Shown piece after piece: positions 8,318-16,332 of a stretch of DNA of 64,000 nt (the stretch's first letter is position 1; every line of letters begins with the position of its first letter). Below the pieces are notes generated by a model. It saw nothing but the letters and a program-made list of their open reading frames with translations. It did no database searches and had not been told where the DNA came from. This stretch comes from JAKVBH01 sp049800955 (GTDB taxonomy: Bacteria > Pseudomonadota > Alphaproteobacteria > Rhodobacterales > Rhodobacteraceae). The translations under genes were made by a program, and so were the position numbers. The stretch covers positions 496,001 through 560,000 of the forward strand of contig NZ_JBNAGA010000002.1 in the NCBI RefSeq assembly GCF_049800955.1, in the 5' to 3' direction.

Positions 8318-9454
8318 ATGTCATTGGTGCACGATCCTCTCCCCGCCCGCAGGCGCAGCCGATCTCTCTCGTCGATGCTCAACCGTTTGGTTGCCCGGCC
8401 CGGATTTCAGGACTGGGCCTCGCGGATGCCCTTTGCCGCAAAAAGCGCGCGGCGAGATGGCGAGGCATTGTTCGATATTGTCGCCGGTTTTGTGAATGCG
8501 CAGGTCTTGTTGGCTCTGGTGGAGCTGGAGATTTGCGAAACGCTGCTGGACGGTCCCCAAAAGGTGGAGGATCTGGCGCGGGGCACAGGCGTTCCGGTTC
8601 TGCGCATGGAGCGTCTTTTGCGCGCGGCTGTCGCCCTCGATTTGTTGCGGCTTCATCGCGACGGCCGGTTTTCTGTCGCGCGCAAAGGAGCCGCGATGGT
8701 CGGTGTTCCCGGGCTGCGGGCAATGATCCGGCATCACGGCGCGTTTTACAGTGATATGGCGGATCCCGTTGCCTTGCTGCGGGGGGATGTGCAGACGGAA
8801 CTGGCACAGGTTTGGCCGTATGTCTTTGGGGATGGCGGCGCCGCTGATCCCGAAACCAAACGGTTTTACTCCGACCTCATGGCCGACACGCAGTCCATGG
8901 TCGCGGCTGATACGTTGCGCATGGTGAACCTGACCTCCGCATCTCGTTTGATGGATGTCGGCGGTGGATCCGGGGCCTTCGCGCTCGCGGTTGCGCAAAA
9001 ACACAAAGACATGTCGTTGACCGTTTTTGATCTGCCCGGTGTTGCGGATCAGGCTGTGGCGCGTTTCGCGGAAGCGGGCCAGGGCGCGCGTCTGAGCGTG
9101 GAAGAGGGCTCGTTCCGCGATCAGGCTTTGCCGCAGGGCGCTGACGTTATCTCGCTCATTCGTGTGCTCTATGATCACGAAGACAGCACGATCACAGACC
9201 TTCTCGAAAAGTGCCACGCGGCTTTGCCTGAGGGTGGCAGATTGGTGATTTCCGAGCCAATGACAGGCGGCGCCGCCCCGACACGGGCAGGCGATGTCTA
9301 TTTCTCCTTCTACACAATGGCGATGCAAACCGGACAGGCGCGCGCCCCGGACCGCATAGCGCATTTGTGCCGTCAGGCTGGCTTTACAGATGTACGCCAA
9401 CCGCGGGCGCCGCGGCCCTTTGTGACCTCTGCAGTCGTGGCCACAAAAGCATGA
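8318..9454 (+). CDS. crtF: Hydroxyneurosporene O-methyltransferase
   Basis: SAM-dependent methyltransferase that methylates the C1 hydroxyl of hydroxycarotenoids to give the methoxy group of spheroidene. The 378-residue protein has an N-terminal winged-helix dimerisation region and a C-terminal Rossmann fold with the SAM loop LMDVGGGSGAFALAVA (about residues 211-226), followed by DLPGVADQA and a VISEPM segment typical of plant-type O-methyltransferases. It starts three bases after crtE. Carotenoid function is inferred mainly from position and family. Confidence 0.94.
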   Translation: MSLVHDPLPARRRSRSLSSMLNRLVARPGFQDWASRMPFAAKSARRDGEALFDIVAGFVNAQVLLALVELEICETLLDGPQKVEDLARGTGVPVLRMERLLRAAVALDLLRLHRDGRFSVARKGAAMVGVPGLRAMIRHHGAFYSDMADPVALLRGDVQTELAQVWPYVFGDGGAADPETKRFYSDLMADTQSMVAADTLRMVNLTSASRLMDVGGGSGAFALAVAQKHKDMSLTVFDLPGVADQAVARFAEAGQGARLSVEEGSFRDQALPQGADVISLIRVLYDHEDSTITDLLEKCHAALPEGGRLVISEPMTGGAAPTRAGDVYFSFYTMAMQTGQARAPDRIAHLCRQAGFTDVRQPRAPRPFVTSAVVATKA

Positions 9455-9487
9455 ATTTCTCCTGCTCAGAGCGCCCGTTTAAAAAAA

Positions 9488-9505
9488 TGTCCAAAATGTT
9501 TGACA
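9488..9505. promoter_or_regulatory. Upstream PpsR/CrtJ-type operator of bchC
   Basis: TGTCCAAAATGTTTGACA fits TGT-N12-ACA exactly. Its right end contains a TTGACA (9500-9505) that could be the -35 element of the bchC promoter, so binding would mask it. Confidence 0.8.
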
Positions 9506-9513
9506 GTCCAATG

Positions 9514-9531
9514 TGTAAGTCTAAACTTACA
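9514..9531. promoter_or_regulatory. Downstream PpsR/CrtJ-type operator of bchC
   Basis: TGTAAGTCTAAACTTACA is a near-perfect inverted repeat and an exact TGT-N12-ACA match. It lies 26 bases (start to start) after the first site. A TAAACT (9522-9527), 16 bases after the TTGACA, is a possible -10 inside this operator. Paired operators across a bchC promoter are the known CrtJ arrangement in Rhodobacter capsulatus. Confidence 0.85.
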
Positions 9532-9595
9532 GTCAGACGCGAACGGACTGGGGTGAGTCTCTTTTTGCCCCGCACAACAACAAGGAGGGCCGGAT

Positions 9596-10537
9596 ATGCA
9601 TACTGACGCTATTGTACTTTCAGGTCCAAAACAGATCGCGCTCACGAAGCTCAAACTCAACGAGCCGGGGCCGAATGATCTGGTGATCGATATCAAACAT
9701 TCCGGAATTTCCACCGGGACCGAGAAGCTATTCTGGTCCGGTCAAATGCCGCCTTTCCCCGGTATGGGGTATCCGCTGGTCCCTGGATATGAGGCGGCAG
9801 GTGAAGTGGTGGAAGCCGGGCGCAACACAGGCTTTCACCCCGGTGAATACGTCTTCGTGCCCGGCGCCAATTGTTATGAAGAAGCTTTTGGCCTGTTTGG
9901 CGGGTCTGCGCGCCGCGTGATCTCTGAGGCGTCGCGCGTCACACGGATTGACCCGAGTCACGGCCCTGAGGGTGCACTTCTTGCGCTGGCCGCGACGGCG
10001 CGCCACGCGATGGCTGGGCTCAATAAAACAGTCCCGGATCTGATCGTTGGGCACGGCGTTCTCGGCCGCCTTCTGGCGCGGCTGACGATTGCTGCGGGCG
10101 CACCGGCGCCTACCGTTTGGGAAATCGATGCCGATCGCCGCTCGGGCGCGATGGGATACGACGTGGTGCATCCCGATGAAGACACCCGCCGCGATTACAC
10201 GGCGATCTATGATGCGTCCGGCAATGGTGAATTGCTCAACTCTCTCGTTGGGCGCATCGCCAAAGGCGGCGAGATCGTCCTGGCCGGGTTTTATACCAAG
10301 CCGCTGAGTTTTGCCTTCCCGCCCGCCTTCATGAAGGAAGCGCGCTTCCGCATTGCCGCGGAATGGGAAGCAGATGATCTGACCTCCACACGGGCCCTTG
10401 TCGAAAGCGGTGCGCTCTCGCTGGTCGGTCTGATCACACATACCGCAACACCACAGGACGCAGATGCAGCCTACCGTCAGGCCTTTGACGATCCGGCGTG
10501 TCTCAAAATGATCCTCGATTGGGAGCAATCCGCATGA
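9596..10537 (+). CDS. bchC: Bacteriochlorophyllide a dehydrogenase
   Basis: Oxidises the 3-hydroxyethyl group of hydroxyethyl-bacteriochlorophyllide to the acetyl group of bacteriochlorophyllide a. The 313-residue protein is a medium-chain dehydrogenase/reductase-like enzyme with an N-terminal GroES-like part (GISTGTEKLFWSG, PGYEAAGEVVEAG) and a C-terminal nucleotide-binding part. A strong ribosome site AAGGAGG (9582-9588) precedes ATG 9596. The two upstream PpsR-type sites indicate that this is the start of a regulated bchCXYZ-puf transcript. Its stop overlaps bchX (ATGA). Confidence 0.96.
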   Translation: MHTDAIVLSGPKQIALTKLKLNEPGPNDLVIDIKHSGISTGTEKLFWSGQMPPFPGMGYPLVPGYEAAGEVVEAGRNTGFHPGEYVFVPGANCYEEAFGLFGGSARRVISEASRVTRIDPSHGPEGALLALAATARHAMAGLNKTVPDLIVGHGVLGRLLARLTIAAGAPAPTVWEIDADRRSGAMGYDVVHPDEDTRRDYTAIYDASGNGELLNSLVGRIAKGGEIVLAGFYTKPLSFAFPPAFMKEARFRIAAEWEADDLTSTRALVESGALSLVGLITHTATPQDADAAYRQAFDDPACLKMILDWEQSA

Positions 10538-11532
10538 ATGAAGTGCCAAACCTGAAGGACTTTTCGGATCGTCTGCGCGACGAGGCCAATGAGGACCTCG
10601 CTGACATCGCGATGGAAGAGCCGACGTCCAAGACCCAGATCATCGCGATCTATGGCAAAGGCGGCATTGGCAAGTCGTTCACGCTGGCCAACCTCAGCCA
10701 CATGATGGCCGAGCAAGGCAAGCGGGTCCTGCTCATCGGGTGTGACCCGAAATCCGACACCACCTCGCTGCTCTTTGGCGGCAAGGCCTGCCCGACCATC
10801 ATTGAGACCTCGACGAAGAAGAAGCTGGCCGGGGAAGAAGTGAAGATCGGCGATGTGTGTTTCAAGCGCGGCGGCGTTTTTGCCATGGAGCTTGGTGGCC
10901 CGGAAGTGGGTCGCGGCTGTGGTGGTCGTGGGATCATCCACGGGTTTGAGCTGCTCGAAAAGCTGGGCTTCCACGATTGGGATTTTGACTACGTTCTGCT
11001 CGACTTCCTTGGCGACGTGGTTTGTGGCGGCTTTGGCCTGCCTATCGCGCGTGACATGGCGCAGAAGGTGATCCTTGTTGGATCGAACGACCTGCAGTCG
11101 CTTTATGTGGCGAATAACGTCTGCTCGGCAGTGGAGTATTTCCGCAAGCTCGGTGGCAATGTCGGCGTGGCCGGGCTCGTGATCAACAAAGATGATGGCT
11201 CAGGTGAGGCGCAGGCATTTGCCAAGGCCGTGGACATCCCCGTGTTGGCCTCCATTCCGCAGGATGATGATCTTCGCAAGAAATCCGCGAACTATCAGAT
11301 CGTTGGCACATCGGAAAGCCAGTGGGGCGCGCTCTTTGCCGAGCTTGGCATGAATGTTGCCAAGGCTCCGCCGGTGCGTCCTGCTCCGCTGAGCCAGGAT
11401 GGTCTTCTGGAGTTGTTTGACGGCTCGGAAACGGGCGCTGGTGTCGAGCTGCAACCGGCCACCGACATGGACATGCGCGGCAAGAACGCGACGCCGAAGG
11501 AAAGCCTTGAGGTGATCTACGACGAGGCCTGA
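10534..11532 (+). CDS. bchX: Chlorophyllide reductase iron protein, subunit X
   Basis: ATP-dependent electron donor of chlorophyllide a reductase (BchXYZ), homologous to nitrogenase NifH and BchL. Start taken at ATG 10534, overlapping the bchC stop, which gives 332 residues; an upstream frame extension to 10498 is inside bchC. Visible motifs are the P-loop IYGKGGIGKS (about 39-48), and the two cysteine contexts GRGCGGRG and GDVVCGGFGLP that hold the bridging [4Fe-4S] cluster between two subunits. It reduces the C7-C8 bond of chlorophyllide with BchY and BchZ. Confidence 0.97.
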   Translation: MNEVPNLKDFSDRLRDEANEDLADIAMEEPTSKTQIIAIYGKGGIGKSFTLANLSHMMAEQGKRVLLIGCDPKSDTTSLLFGGKACPTIIETSTKKKLAGEEVKIGDVCFKRGGVFAMELGGPEVGRGCGGRGIIHGFELLEKLGFHDWDFDYVLLDFLGDVVCGGFGLPIARDMAQKVILVGSNDLQSLYVANNVCSAVEYFRKLGGNVGVAGLVINKDDGSGEAQAFAKAVDIPVLASIPQDDDLRKKSANYQIVGTSESQWGALFAELGMNVAKAPPVRPAPLSQDGLLELFDGSETGAGVELQPATDMDMRGKNATPKESLEVIYDEA

Positions 11533-11581
11533 GCGCCACCTGCGAGACCGACGCATTTACCAAGATAAGAAGAGACAGACA

Positions 11582-13153
11582 GTGAGCAAAGAAGAGACAT
11601 ACGACAACACGGCGACAGTTGAAGTGGAGCGGGGCCAGCCACGCGACGCGGAGCTGCCCGTGGGTGAGGGTATGGCTCCCGAAGGTTTGGGCTGTCATTC
11701 CGGTTCCGAGATGGAAAAGGCCGCGCGCATGGCGGGCAATTCCGAGCTTCTCGACAAATTTGCCGAGGATTACCCGCAGGGGCCCCATGACAAGCCCCAG
11801 AGCATGTGCCCGGCCTTTGGTTCGCTGCGCGTGGGTCTGCGGATGCGGCGCACGGCGACGGTTCTGTCCGGCTCGGCTTGCTGTGTCTACGGTCTCACCT
11901 TTGTGTCGCATTTCTACGGCGCGCGGCGGTCTGTCGGCTATGTGCCGTTCAACTCCGAGACGCTTGTGACGGGCAAGCTCTTCGAGGACATTCGCGACTC
12001 GGTGCATGAGTTGGCGGATCCTGAGAAATTTGACGCCATCGTTGTAACCAATCTCTGCGTTCCGACGGCGTCCGGCGTGCCGCTCCGGCTCTTGCCCGAT
12101 GAGATCAACGGCGTGCGGATCGTGGGCATTGATGTGCCCGGGTTTGGCATTCCGACCCATGCGGAGGCGAAAGACGTCCTCGCTGGTGCGATGCTCAACT
12201 ACGCGCGAAAAGAGATTGAAGCGGGGCCCGTGCAAGCGCCCGCAGGCGGTAAGTCGGATCGTCCGACGGTCGCGCTTCTGGGCGAGATGTTTCCGGCGGA
12301 TCCCATGATGATCGGGGCCATGCTGGCGCCGCTCGGTCTGGCGGCGGGTCCTGTTGTCCCGTGCCGTGAGTGGCGTGAGCTTTACGCAGCGCTTGACTGT
12401 GGCGCAGTGGCCGCGATCCACCCGTTCTACACCGCTGCGGTCCGCGAATTTGAAGCCGCCGGTCGCCCGATCGTGGGCTCCGCGCCTGTGGGTGTTGAGG
12501 GCACGCGGGCTTGGCTTGCGGGCATCGGCGATGCGTTCGGCCTGCCTGCCAAGCAGGTGGAAGCCGCGCAAAACGCCTTCCTGCCCGCCATCCAAGGCGC
12601 GTTGGCCAATGTGCCGATCAATGGGCGGATCACCCTGTCAGGATACGAAGGCTCCGAGCTTCTCGTCGCACGGTTGCTGATCGAGAGCGGCGCGGATCTG
12701 CTCTATGTCGGGACGGCATGCCCCAAGACTGCTTGGAACAGCGACGATGCGGCCTGGCTCGAAGCCCATGGCGTCTCCGTCAAATTCCGGGCCTCGCTAG
12801 AAGATGATTGCGCCGCTGTTGAGGCGTTCAAGCCGGATCTGGCCATTGGCACGACCCCGGTTGTGCAGAAGGCCAAGGAAATGGCGATCCCGGCGCTCTA
12901 TTTCACGAACCTCATTTCGGCGCGTCCCCTGATGGGCCCGGCAGGTGCGGGTTCGCTGGCGGAAGTCATGAATGCGGCCATCGCGGGCAAGACGCGCATG
13001 GAAGAGATGAAAGAGTTTTTCGAAGGTGTCGGCACCGGTGACACGGCAGGTGTTTGGGAAGGTGATCCCAACCTGCGGCCCGAGTTCCGCGCGGCGTTCC
13101 AGAAGAAACTCGACAAGCAAGCAAGAGCGGCAAAAGCCGCGGAGATGGTCTGA
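11582..13153 (+). CDS. bchY: Chlorophyllide reductase subunit Y
   Basis: Nitrogenase-like catalytic subunit (NifD/BchN relative) of chlorophyllide reductase, forming a heterotetramer with BchZ. It starts at GTG 11582, 49 bases after bchX, with only a weak purine-rich ribosome site (AGAAGAGA). The 523-residue protein has cysteines at LGCHSGSE (C38), SMCPAFGS (C76) and GSACCVYG (C100-C101), some of which should ligate the [4Fe-4S] cluster. The stop overlaps the bchZ start by one base (TGATG), keeping the two subunits coupled. Confidence 0.97.
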   Translation: MSKEETYDNTATVEVERGQPRDAELPVGEGMAPEGLGCHSGSEMEKAARMAGNSELLDKFAEDYPQGPHDKPQSMCPAFGSLRVGLRMRRTATVLSGSACCVYGLTFVSHFYGARRSVGYVPFNSETLVTGKLFEDIRDSVHELADPEKFDAIVVTNLCVPTASGVPLRLLPDEINGVRIVGIDVPGFGIPTHAEAKDVLAGAMLNYARKEIEAGPVQAPAGGKSDRPTVALLGEMFPADPMMIGAMLAPLGLAAGPVVPCREWRELYAALDCGAVAAIHPFYTAAVREFEAAGRPIVGSAPVGVEGTRAWLAGIGDAFGLPAKQVEAAQNAFLPAIQGALANVPINGRITLSGYEGSELLVARLLIESGADLLYVGTACPKTAWNSDDAAWLEAHGVSVKFRASLEDDCAAVEAFKPDLAIGTTPVVQKAKEMAIPALYFTNLISARPLMGPAGAGSLAEVMNAAIAGKTRMEEMKEFFEGVGTGDTAGVWEGDPNLRPEFRAAFQKKLDKQARAAKAAEMV

Positions 13154-14658
13154 TGCTCATTCAGGATCACGACAGAGCCGGAGGATATTGGGGCGCGGTT
13201 TATGCGTTCTGTGCCGTCAAAGGCCTGCAGGTCGTGATCGACGGGCCTGTGGGTTGTGAAAACCTGCCTGTCACGTCTGTGTTGCACTACACCGATGCGC
13301 TGCCGCCCCATGAATTGCCGATTGTGACCACTGGGCTGGGCGAAGAAGAGCTTGGACGGGATGGCACCGAGGGCGCGATGAAGCGCGCCTGGGGCACGCT
13401 TGATCCCGCGCTGCCATCCGTTGTCGTGACGGGTTCCATTGCCGAGATGATCGGCGGCGGCGTGACGCCCATGGGCACGAATATTCAGCGCTTTCTGCCG
13501 CGCACCATTGATGAGGATCAGTGGGAAGCCGCGGACCGCGCGATGACGTGGATCTTCACCGAATATGGCATGACCAAAGGTCGGATGCCGCCGGAGAAGA
13601 AGCGTGAGGAAGATGCCAAGCCGCGCGTCAATATCCTTGGGCCGATGTATGGCACGTTCAACATGCCCTCTGATCTCGCAGAGATCCGCCGTCTGGTTGA
13701 GGGCATTGGCGCAGAGATCAATATGGTGATGCCTTTGGGCGCCCATCTGGCCGAGATGCGCAATCTGGTGAATGCGGATGTGAACATCTGCATGTACCGC
13801 GAATTTGGCCGGGGTCTCTGCGAGGTTCTGGGCAAGCCCTATCTGCAAGCGCCCATTGGCATGGACAGCACGACGCTCTTCCTGCGCAAGCTGGGTGAGC
13901 TGACCGGTCTTGACCCTGAGCCTTTCATCGCGCGTGAAAAGCACTCGACGCTCAAGCCCATGTGGGATCTGTGGCGCTCGGTCACGCAGGATTTCTTTGC
14001 CACCGCCTCTTTCGCGGTTGTGGCTAATGAGACCTATGCCCGGGGCCTGCGGAACTTCCTTGAGAATGATCTTGGCATGCCCTGTGCTCTGGCAACGGCG
14101 CGTGTGGCGGGCTCCAAGACAAACAACAACAAGGTGCGCTCGGAGCTTGAAGCCAAGCGACCTCTGATTGTCTTGGGTTCGATCAACGAAAAAATGTACC
14201 TGGCCGAGCAGAAAGCCGGCCATGGTCCCGCACCTGCCTTTATTCCCGCAAGCTTTCCGGGCGCCGCCATTCGGCGCGCCACAGGGACCCCATTTATGGG
14301 ATATGCGGGCGCTGTTTACGTGCTTCAAGAGGTCTGCAACGGACTTTTTGATGCGCTCTTTCATATCCTTCCGCTGGGCTCCGAAATGGATGCCGCGGAA
14401 GCGACCCCCACGACCTTGCGCCGCGACTTCCCCTGGGATGCCGATGCGCAGGCCGCACTGGACCGGATCGTTGCCAGCCATCCTGTCCTGACCCGCATCT
14501 CAGCTGCAAAAACCCTACGCGATGCTGCCGAAAAGGCAGCCCTCGACGCAGGGGCAGAACGAGTTGTGGTTGAAACGGTCGAGGCGCTTCGCCCCGACCT
14601 AGCCCGTGCCCGGGAAGGGGCCGCGCGAACGAACGAGGGAGAATTCAGTAATGACTGA
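13153..14658 (+). CDS. bchZ: Chlorophyllide reductase subunit Z
   Basis: Second nitrogenase-like catalytic subunit (NifK/BchB relative). The 501-residue protein has the N-terminal cysteine context DGPVGCENLPVTS (C35) that contributes to the shared iron-sulfur cluster, and a C-terminal tail rich in Ala/Arg/Glu like the protochlorophyllide reductase B C-terminal domain. It overlaps bchY by one base and its last eight bases overlap pufQ, as in Rhodobacter, linking pigment synthesis to the puf operon. Confidence 0.97.
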   Translation: MLIQDHDRAGGYWGAVYAFCAVKGLQVVIDGPVGCENLPVTSVLHYTDALPPHELPIVTTGLGEEELGRDGTEGAMKRAWGTLDPALPSVVVTGSIAEMIGGGVTPMGTNIQRFLPRTIDEDQWEAADRAMTWIFTEYGMTKGRMPPEKKREEDAKPRVNILGPMYGTFNMPSDLAEIRRLVEGIGAEINMVMPLGAHLAEMRNLVNADVNICMYREFGRGLCEVLGKPYLQAPIGMDSTTLFLRKLGELTGLDPEPFIAREKHSTLKPMWDLWRSVTQDFFATASFAVVANETYARGLRNFLENDLGMPCALATARVAGSKTNNNKVRSELEAKRPLIVLGSINEKMYLAEQKAGHGPAPAFIPASFPGAAIRRATGTPFMGYAGAVYVLQEVCNGLFDALFHILPLGSEMDAAEATPTTLRRDFPWDADAQAALDRIVASHPVLTRISAAKTLRDAAEKAALDAGAERVVVETVEALRPDLARAREGAARTNEGEFSND

Positions 14659-14875
14659 CCTGACATCGAATACACCGGAGAGTGTGCGCAGCCACAAACC
14701 CCCGAAGACCGAATTCATGGTCTATTTCGCGGTGATTTTCGTGGCGACGCTGCCTTTGGCCGTCCTGACATGGGCGCTCAAGGCCGTACGCACAATGGCA
14801 CTCCCCGACCGAGGCCCAGTGGCCCGCGCTTGGACACAAGCCCGGATCATCACGCCGATGATTTTCTCCGCCTGA
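14651..14875 (+). CDS. pufQ: PufQ, bacteriochlorophyll-linked membrane protein
   Basis: Small protein of 74 residues, the length of Rhodobacter PufQ, with one membrane segment (VYFAVIFVATLPLAVLTWAL, about 24-43). PufQ is needed for normal bacteriochlorophyll synthesis, possibly as a pigment or tetrapyrrole carrier. ATG 14651 overlaps the bchZ 3' end; an upstream in-frame ATG at 14606 lies inside bchZ and is less likely. Position between bchZ and pufB is diagnostic. Confidence rests on position, length and topology as well as sequence. Confidence 0.9.
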   Translation: MTDLTSNTPESVRSHKPPKTEFMVYFAVIFVATLPLAVLTWALKAVRTMALPDRGPVARAWTQARIITPMIFSA

Positions 14876-15033
14876 GATCTGGCTCCGGCGCATCACGCGC
14901 CGCCGTCCGTTCAACGCAGAGATAACAAGATCTGCCCATCCCGGCCGGGGTGGCCAGAGCCCTAGGGGATGACCCCCGAAGGACCCGGCCGCAGGGGATC
15001 TGCGGCGTCAGCTACCTTTCCGGAGGGAATTTC

Positions 15034-15183
15034 ATGGCTGATCATTCCGACCTGTCCTTCACAGGTCTCACCGACGAGCAGGCGCAAGAGCTGCACTCTG
15101 TCTACATGAGCGGGCTTTGGCTTTTCGTGGCCGTGGCCATCGTTGCTCACTTGGCAGTGCTCATCTGGCGCCCGTGGTTCTAA
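15034..15183 (+). CDS. pufB: Light-harvesting 1 beta chain
   Basis: Beta polypeptide of the LH1 antenna, 49 residues. It has the conserved opening DLSFTGLTDEQAQELH and a single membrane helix with the bacteriochlorophyll-binding His (H39) in AIVAHLAVLIWRPW. A GGAGGG ribosome site precedes ATG 15034; an upstream in-frame ATG at 14950 has no such site. The 158 bases between pufQ and pufB contain a short GGCGC/GCGCC stem-loop (near 14887-14901) and no other gene, and may be the processing region that separates the stable pufBA messenger. Confidence 0.97.
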   Translation: MADHSDLSFTGLTDEQAQELHSVYMSGLWLFVAVAIVAHLAVLIWRPWF

Positions 15184-15197
15184 GGAAGGATTGAAGA

Positions 15198-15368
15198 ATG
15201 GCAAAGTTCTACAAAGTCTGGCTCGTCTTCGATCCTCGTCGCGTTTTTGTGGCACAGGGCGTGTTCCTGTTCCTCTTGGCTGCGATGATCCATCTCGTGC
15301 TGCTCAGCACGGATAGCTACAACTGGTTTGAAATCGCCGACGCAAAATACGAGCGCGGCGCTGAGTAA
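15198..15368 (+). CDS. pufA: Light-harvesting 1 alpha chain
   Basis: Alpha polypeptide of the LH1 antenna, 56 residues, found by direct translation. It begins MAKFYKVWLVFDPRRVFVAQ and has one membrane helix with the bacteriochlorophyll ligand His32 in AAMIHLVLLST. It follows pufB after 14 bases with AAGGA upstream. Alpha/beta pairs bind two bacteriochlorophylls and a carotenoid and form the ring around the reaction centre. Confidence 0.97.
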   Translation: MAKFYKVWLVFDPRRVFVAQGVFLFLLAAMIHLVLLSTDSYNWFEIADAKYERGAE

Positions 15369-15379
15369 TCAGAGCTCTC

Positions 15380-15411
15380 GCCACGGGCAGGCTCTGATGT
15401 CTGCCCGTGGC
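15380..15411 (+). terminator. Strong stem-loop between pufA and pufL
   Basis: GCCACGGGCAG (15380-15390) pairs perfectly with CTGCCCGTGGC (15401-15411) around a 10-base loop, 11 bp in all, with no U-tract after it. It sits 11 bases after the pufA stop. In Rhodobacter such hairpins stabilise the pufBA segment against 3' decay, giving LH1 subunits in excess of reaction-centre subunits; the same role is inferred here. Confidence 0.85.
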
Positions 15412-15490
15412 AAATCCGACAATCAATGAACGACGGCCCCCCGGCCAGACAAGCCCGGGCATGGTCGCCAACAAACGCGGAGACACCACA

Positions 15491-16330
15491 ATGGCGTTGC
15501 TCAGCTTTGAGAGAAAATACCGCGTCCGTGGAGGGACGCTGATTGGCGGCGATTTGTTCGACTTCTGGGTGGGCCCGTTCTACGTGGGTTTCTTCGGGGT
15601 CACGACCGCCTTTTTCGCTCTGCTCGGGACCGTCCTCATCTTTTGGGGCGCGTCACAGCAGGGCACCTTCAACCCCTGGCTCATCAATATCGCACCGCCG
15701 GACCTCTCATACGGTTTGGGCATGGCACCTTTGATGGAGGGGGGCCTTTGGCAAATCATCACATTCTGTGCCGTCGGCGCGTTTTGCTCATGGGCTTTGC
15801 GTGAGGTTGAGATCTGCCGCAAGCTCGGCATGGGCTATCATGTGCCCGTGGCGTTCAGCTTCGCGATTTTCGCCTATGTCACGCTGGTGGTGTTCCGTCC
15901 GCTTTTGATGGGTGCCTGGGGGCATGGCTTTCCCTACGGGATCTTCAGCCACCTCGATTGGGTCTCCAACACCGGTTACGCGTATCTGCACTTCCACTAC
16001 AACCCGGCTCACATGATCGCCGTGACGTTCTTCTTTACGACGACACTGGCGCTTGCGCTGCATGGCGCGCTGGTCCTGTCGGCGGCAAACCCCGAGAAGG
16101 GCGAGCTCGCGAAAGGACCGGATGACGAAGACACGTTCTTCCGCGATTTCATCGGGTACTCCGTCGGGACGCTCGGCATTCACCGTGTAGGTTTGCTGCT
16201 CGCCCTCAATGCCGGATTCTGGTCCGCCATCTGTATCATCATCTCTGGTCCCGTTTGGACGAAGGGTTGGCCTGAATGGTGGAACTGGTGGCTCGAAATG
16301 CCAATCTGGCCAAGCCAAGTGGGGATGTGA
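15491..16330 (+). CDS. pufL: Photosynthetic reaction centre L subunit
   Basis: L chain of the type-II reaction centre, 279 residues, five membrane helices. ATG 15491 gives the family start MALLSFERKYRVRGGTLIGG; an in-frame ATG at 15407 overlaps the hairpin region and is rejected. Pigment and iron ligands are visible in FSHLDWVSNTGYAYLHFHYNPAH (first part), LALALHG and GIHR. It binds the bacteriochlorophyll dimer, bacteriopheophytin and quinone with PufM. Two bases separate its stop from pufM. Confidence 0.98.
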   Translation: MALLSFERKYRVRGGTLIGGDLFDFWVGPFYVGFFGVTTAFFALLGTVLIFWGASQQGTFNPWLINIAPPDLSYGLGMAPLMEGGLWQIITFCAVGAFCSWALREVEICRKLGMGYHVPVAFSFAIFAYVTLVVFRPLLMGAWGHGFPYGIFSHLDWVSNTGYAYLHFHYNPAHMIAVTFFFTTTLALALHGALVLSAANPEKGELAKGPDDEDTFFRDFIGYSVGTLGIHRVGLLLALNAGFWSAICIIISGPVWTKGWPEWWNWWLEMPIWPSQVGM

Positions 16331-16332
16331 TC

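Noticed and set aside
12898..14481. 527-codon leftward frame opposite bchZ and 470-codon frame opposite bchY
   Set aside because: Both are antisense to conserved chlorophyllide reductase genes and show shadow composition.
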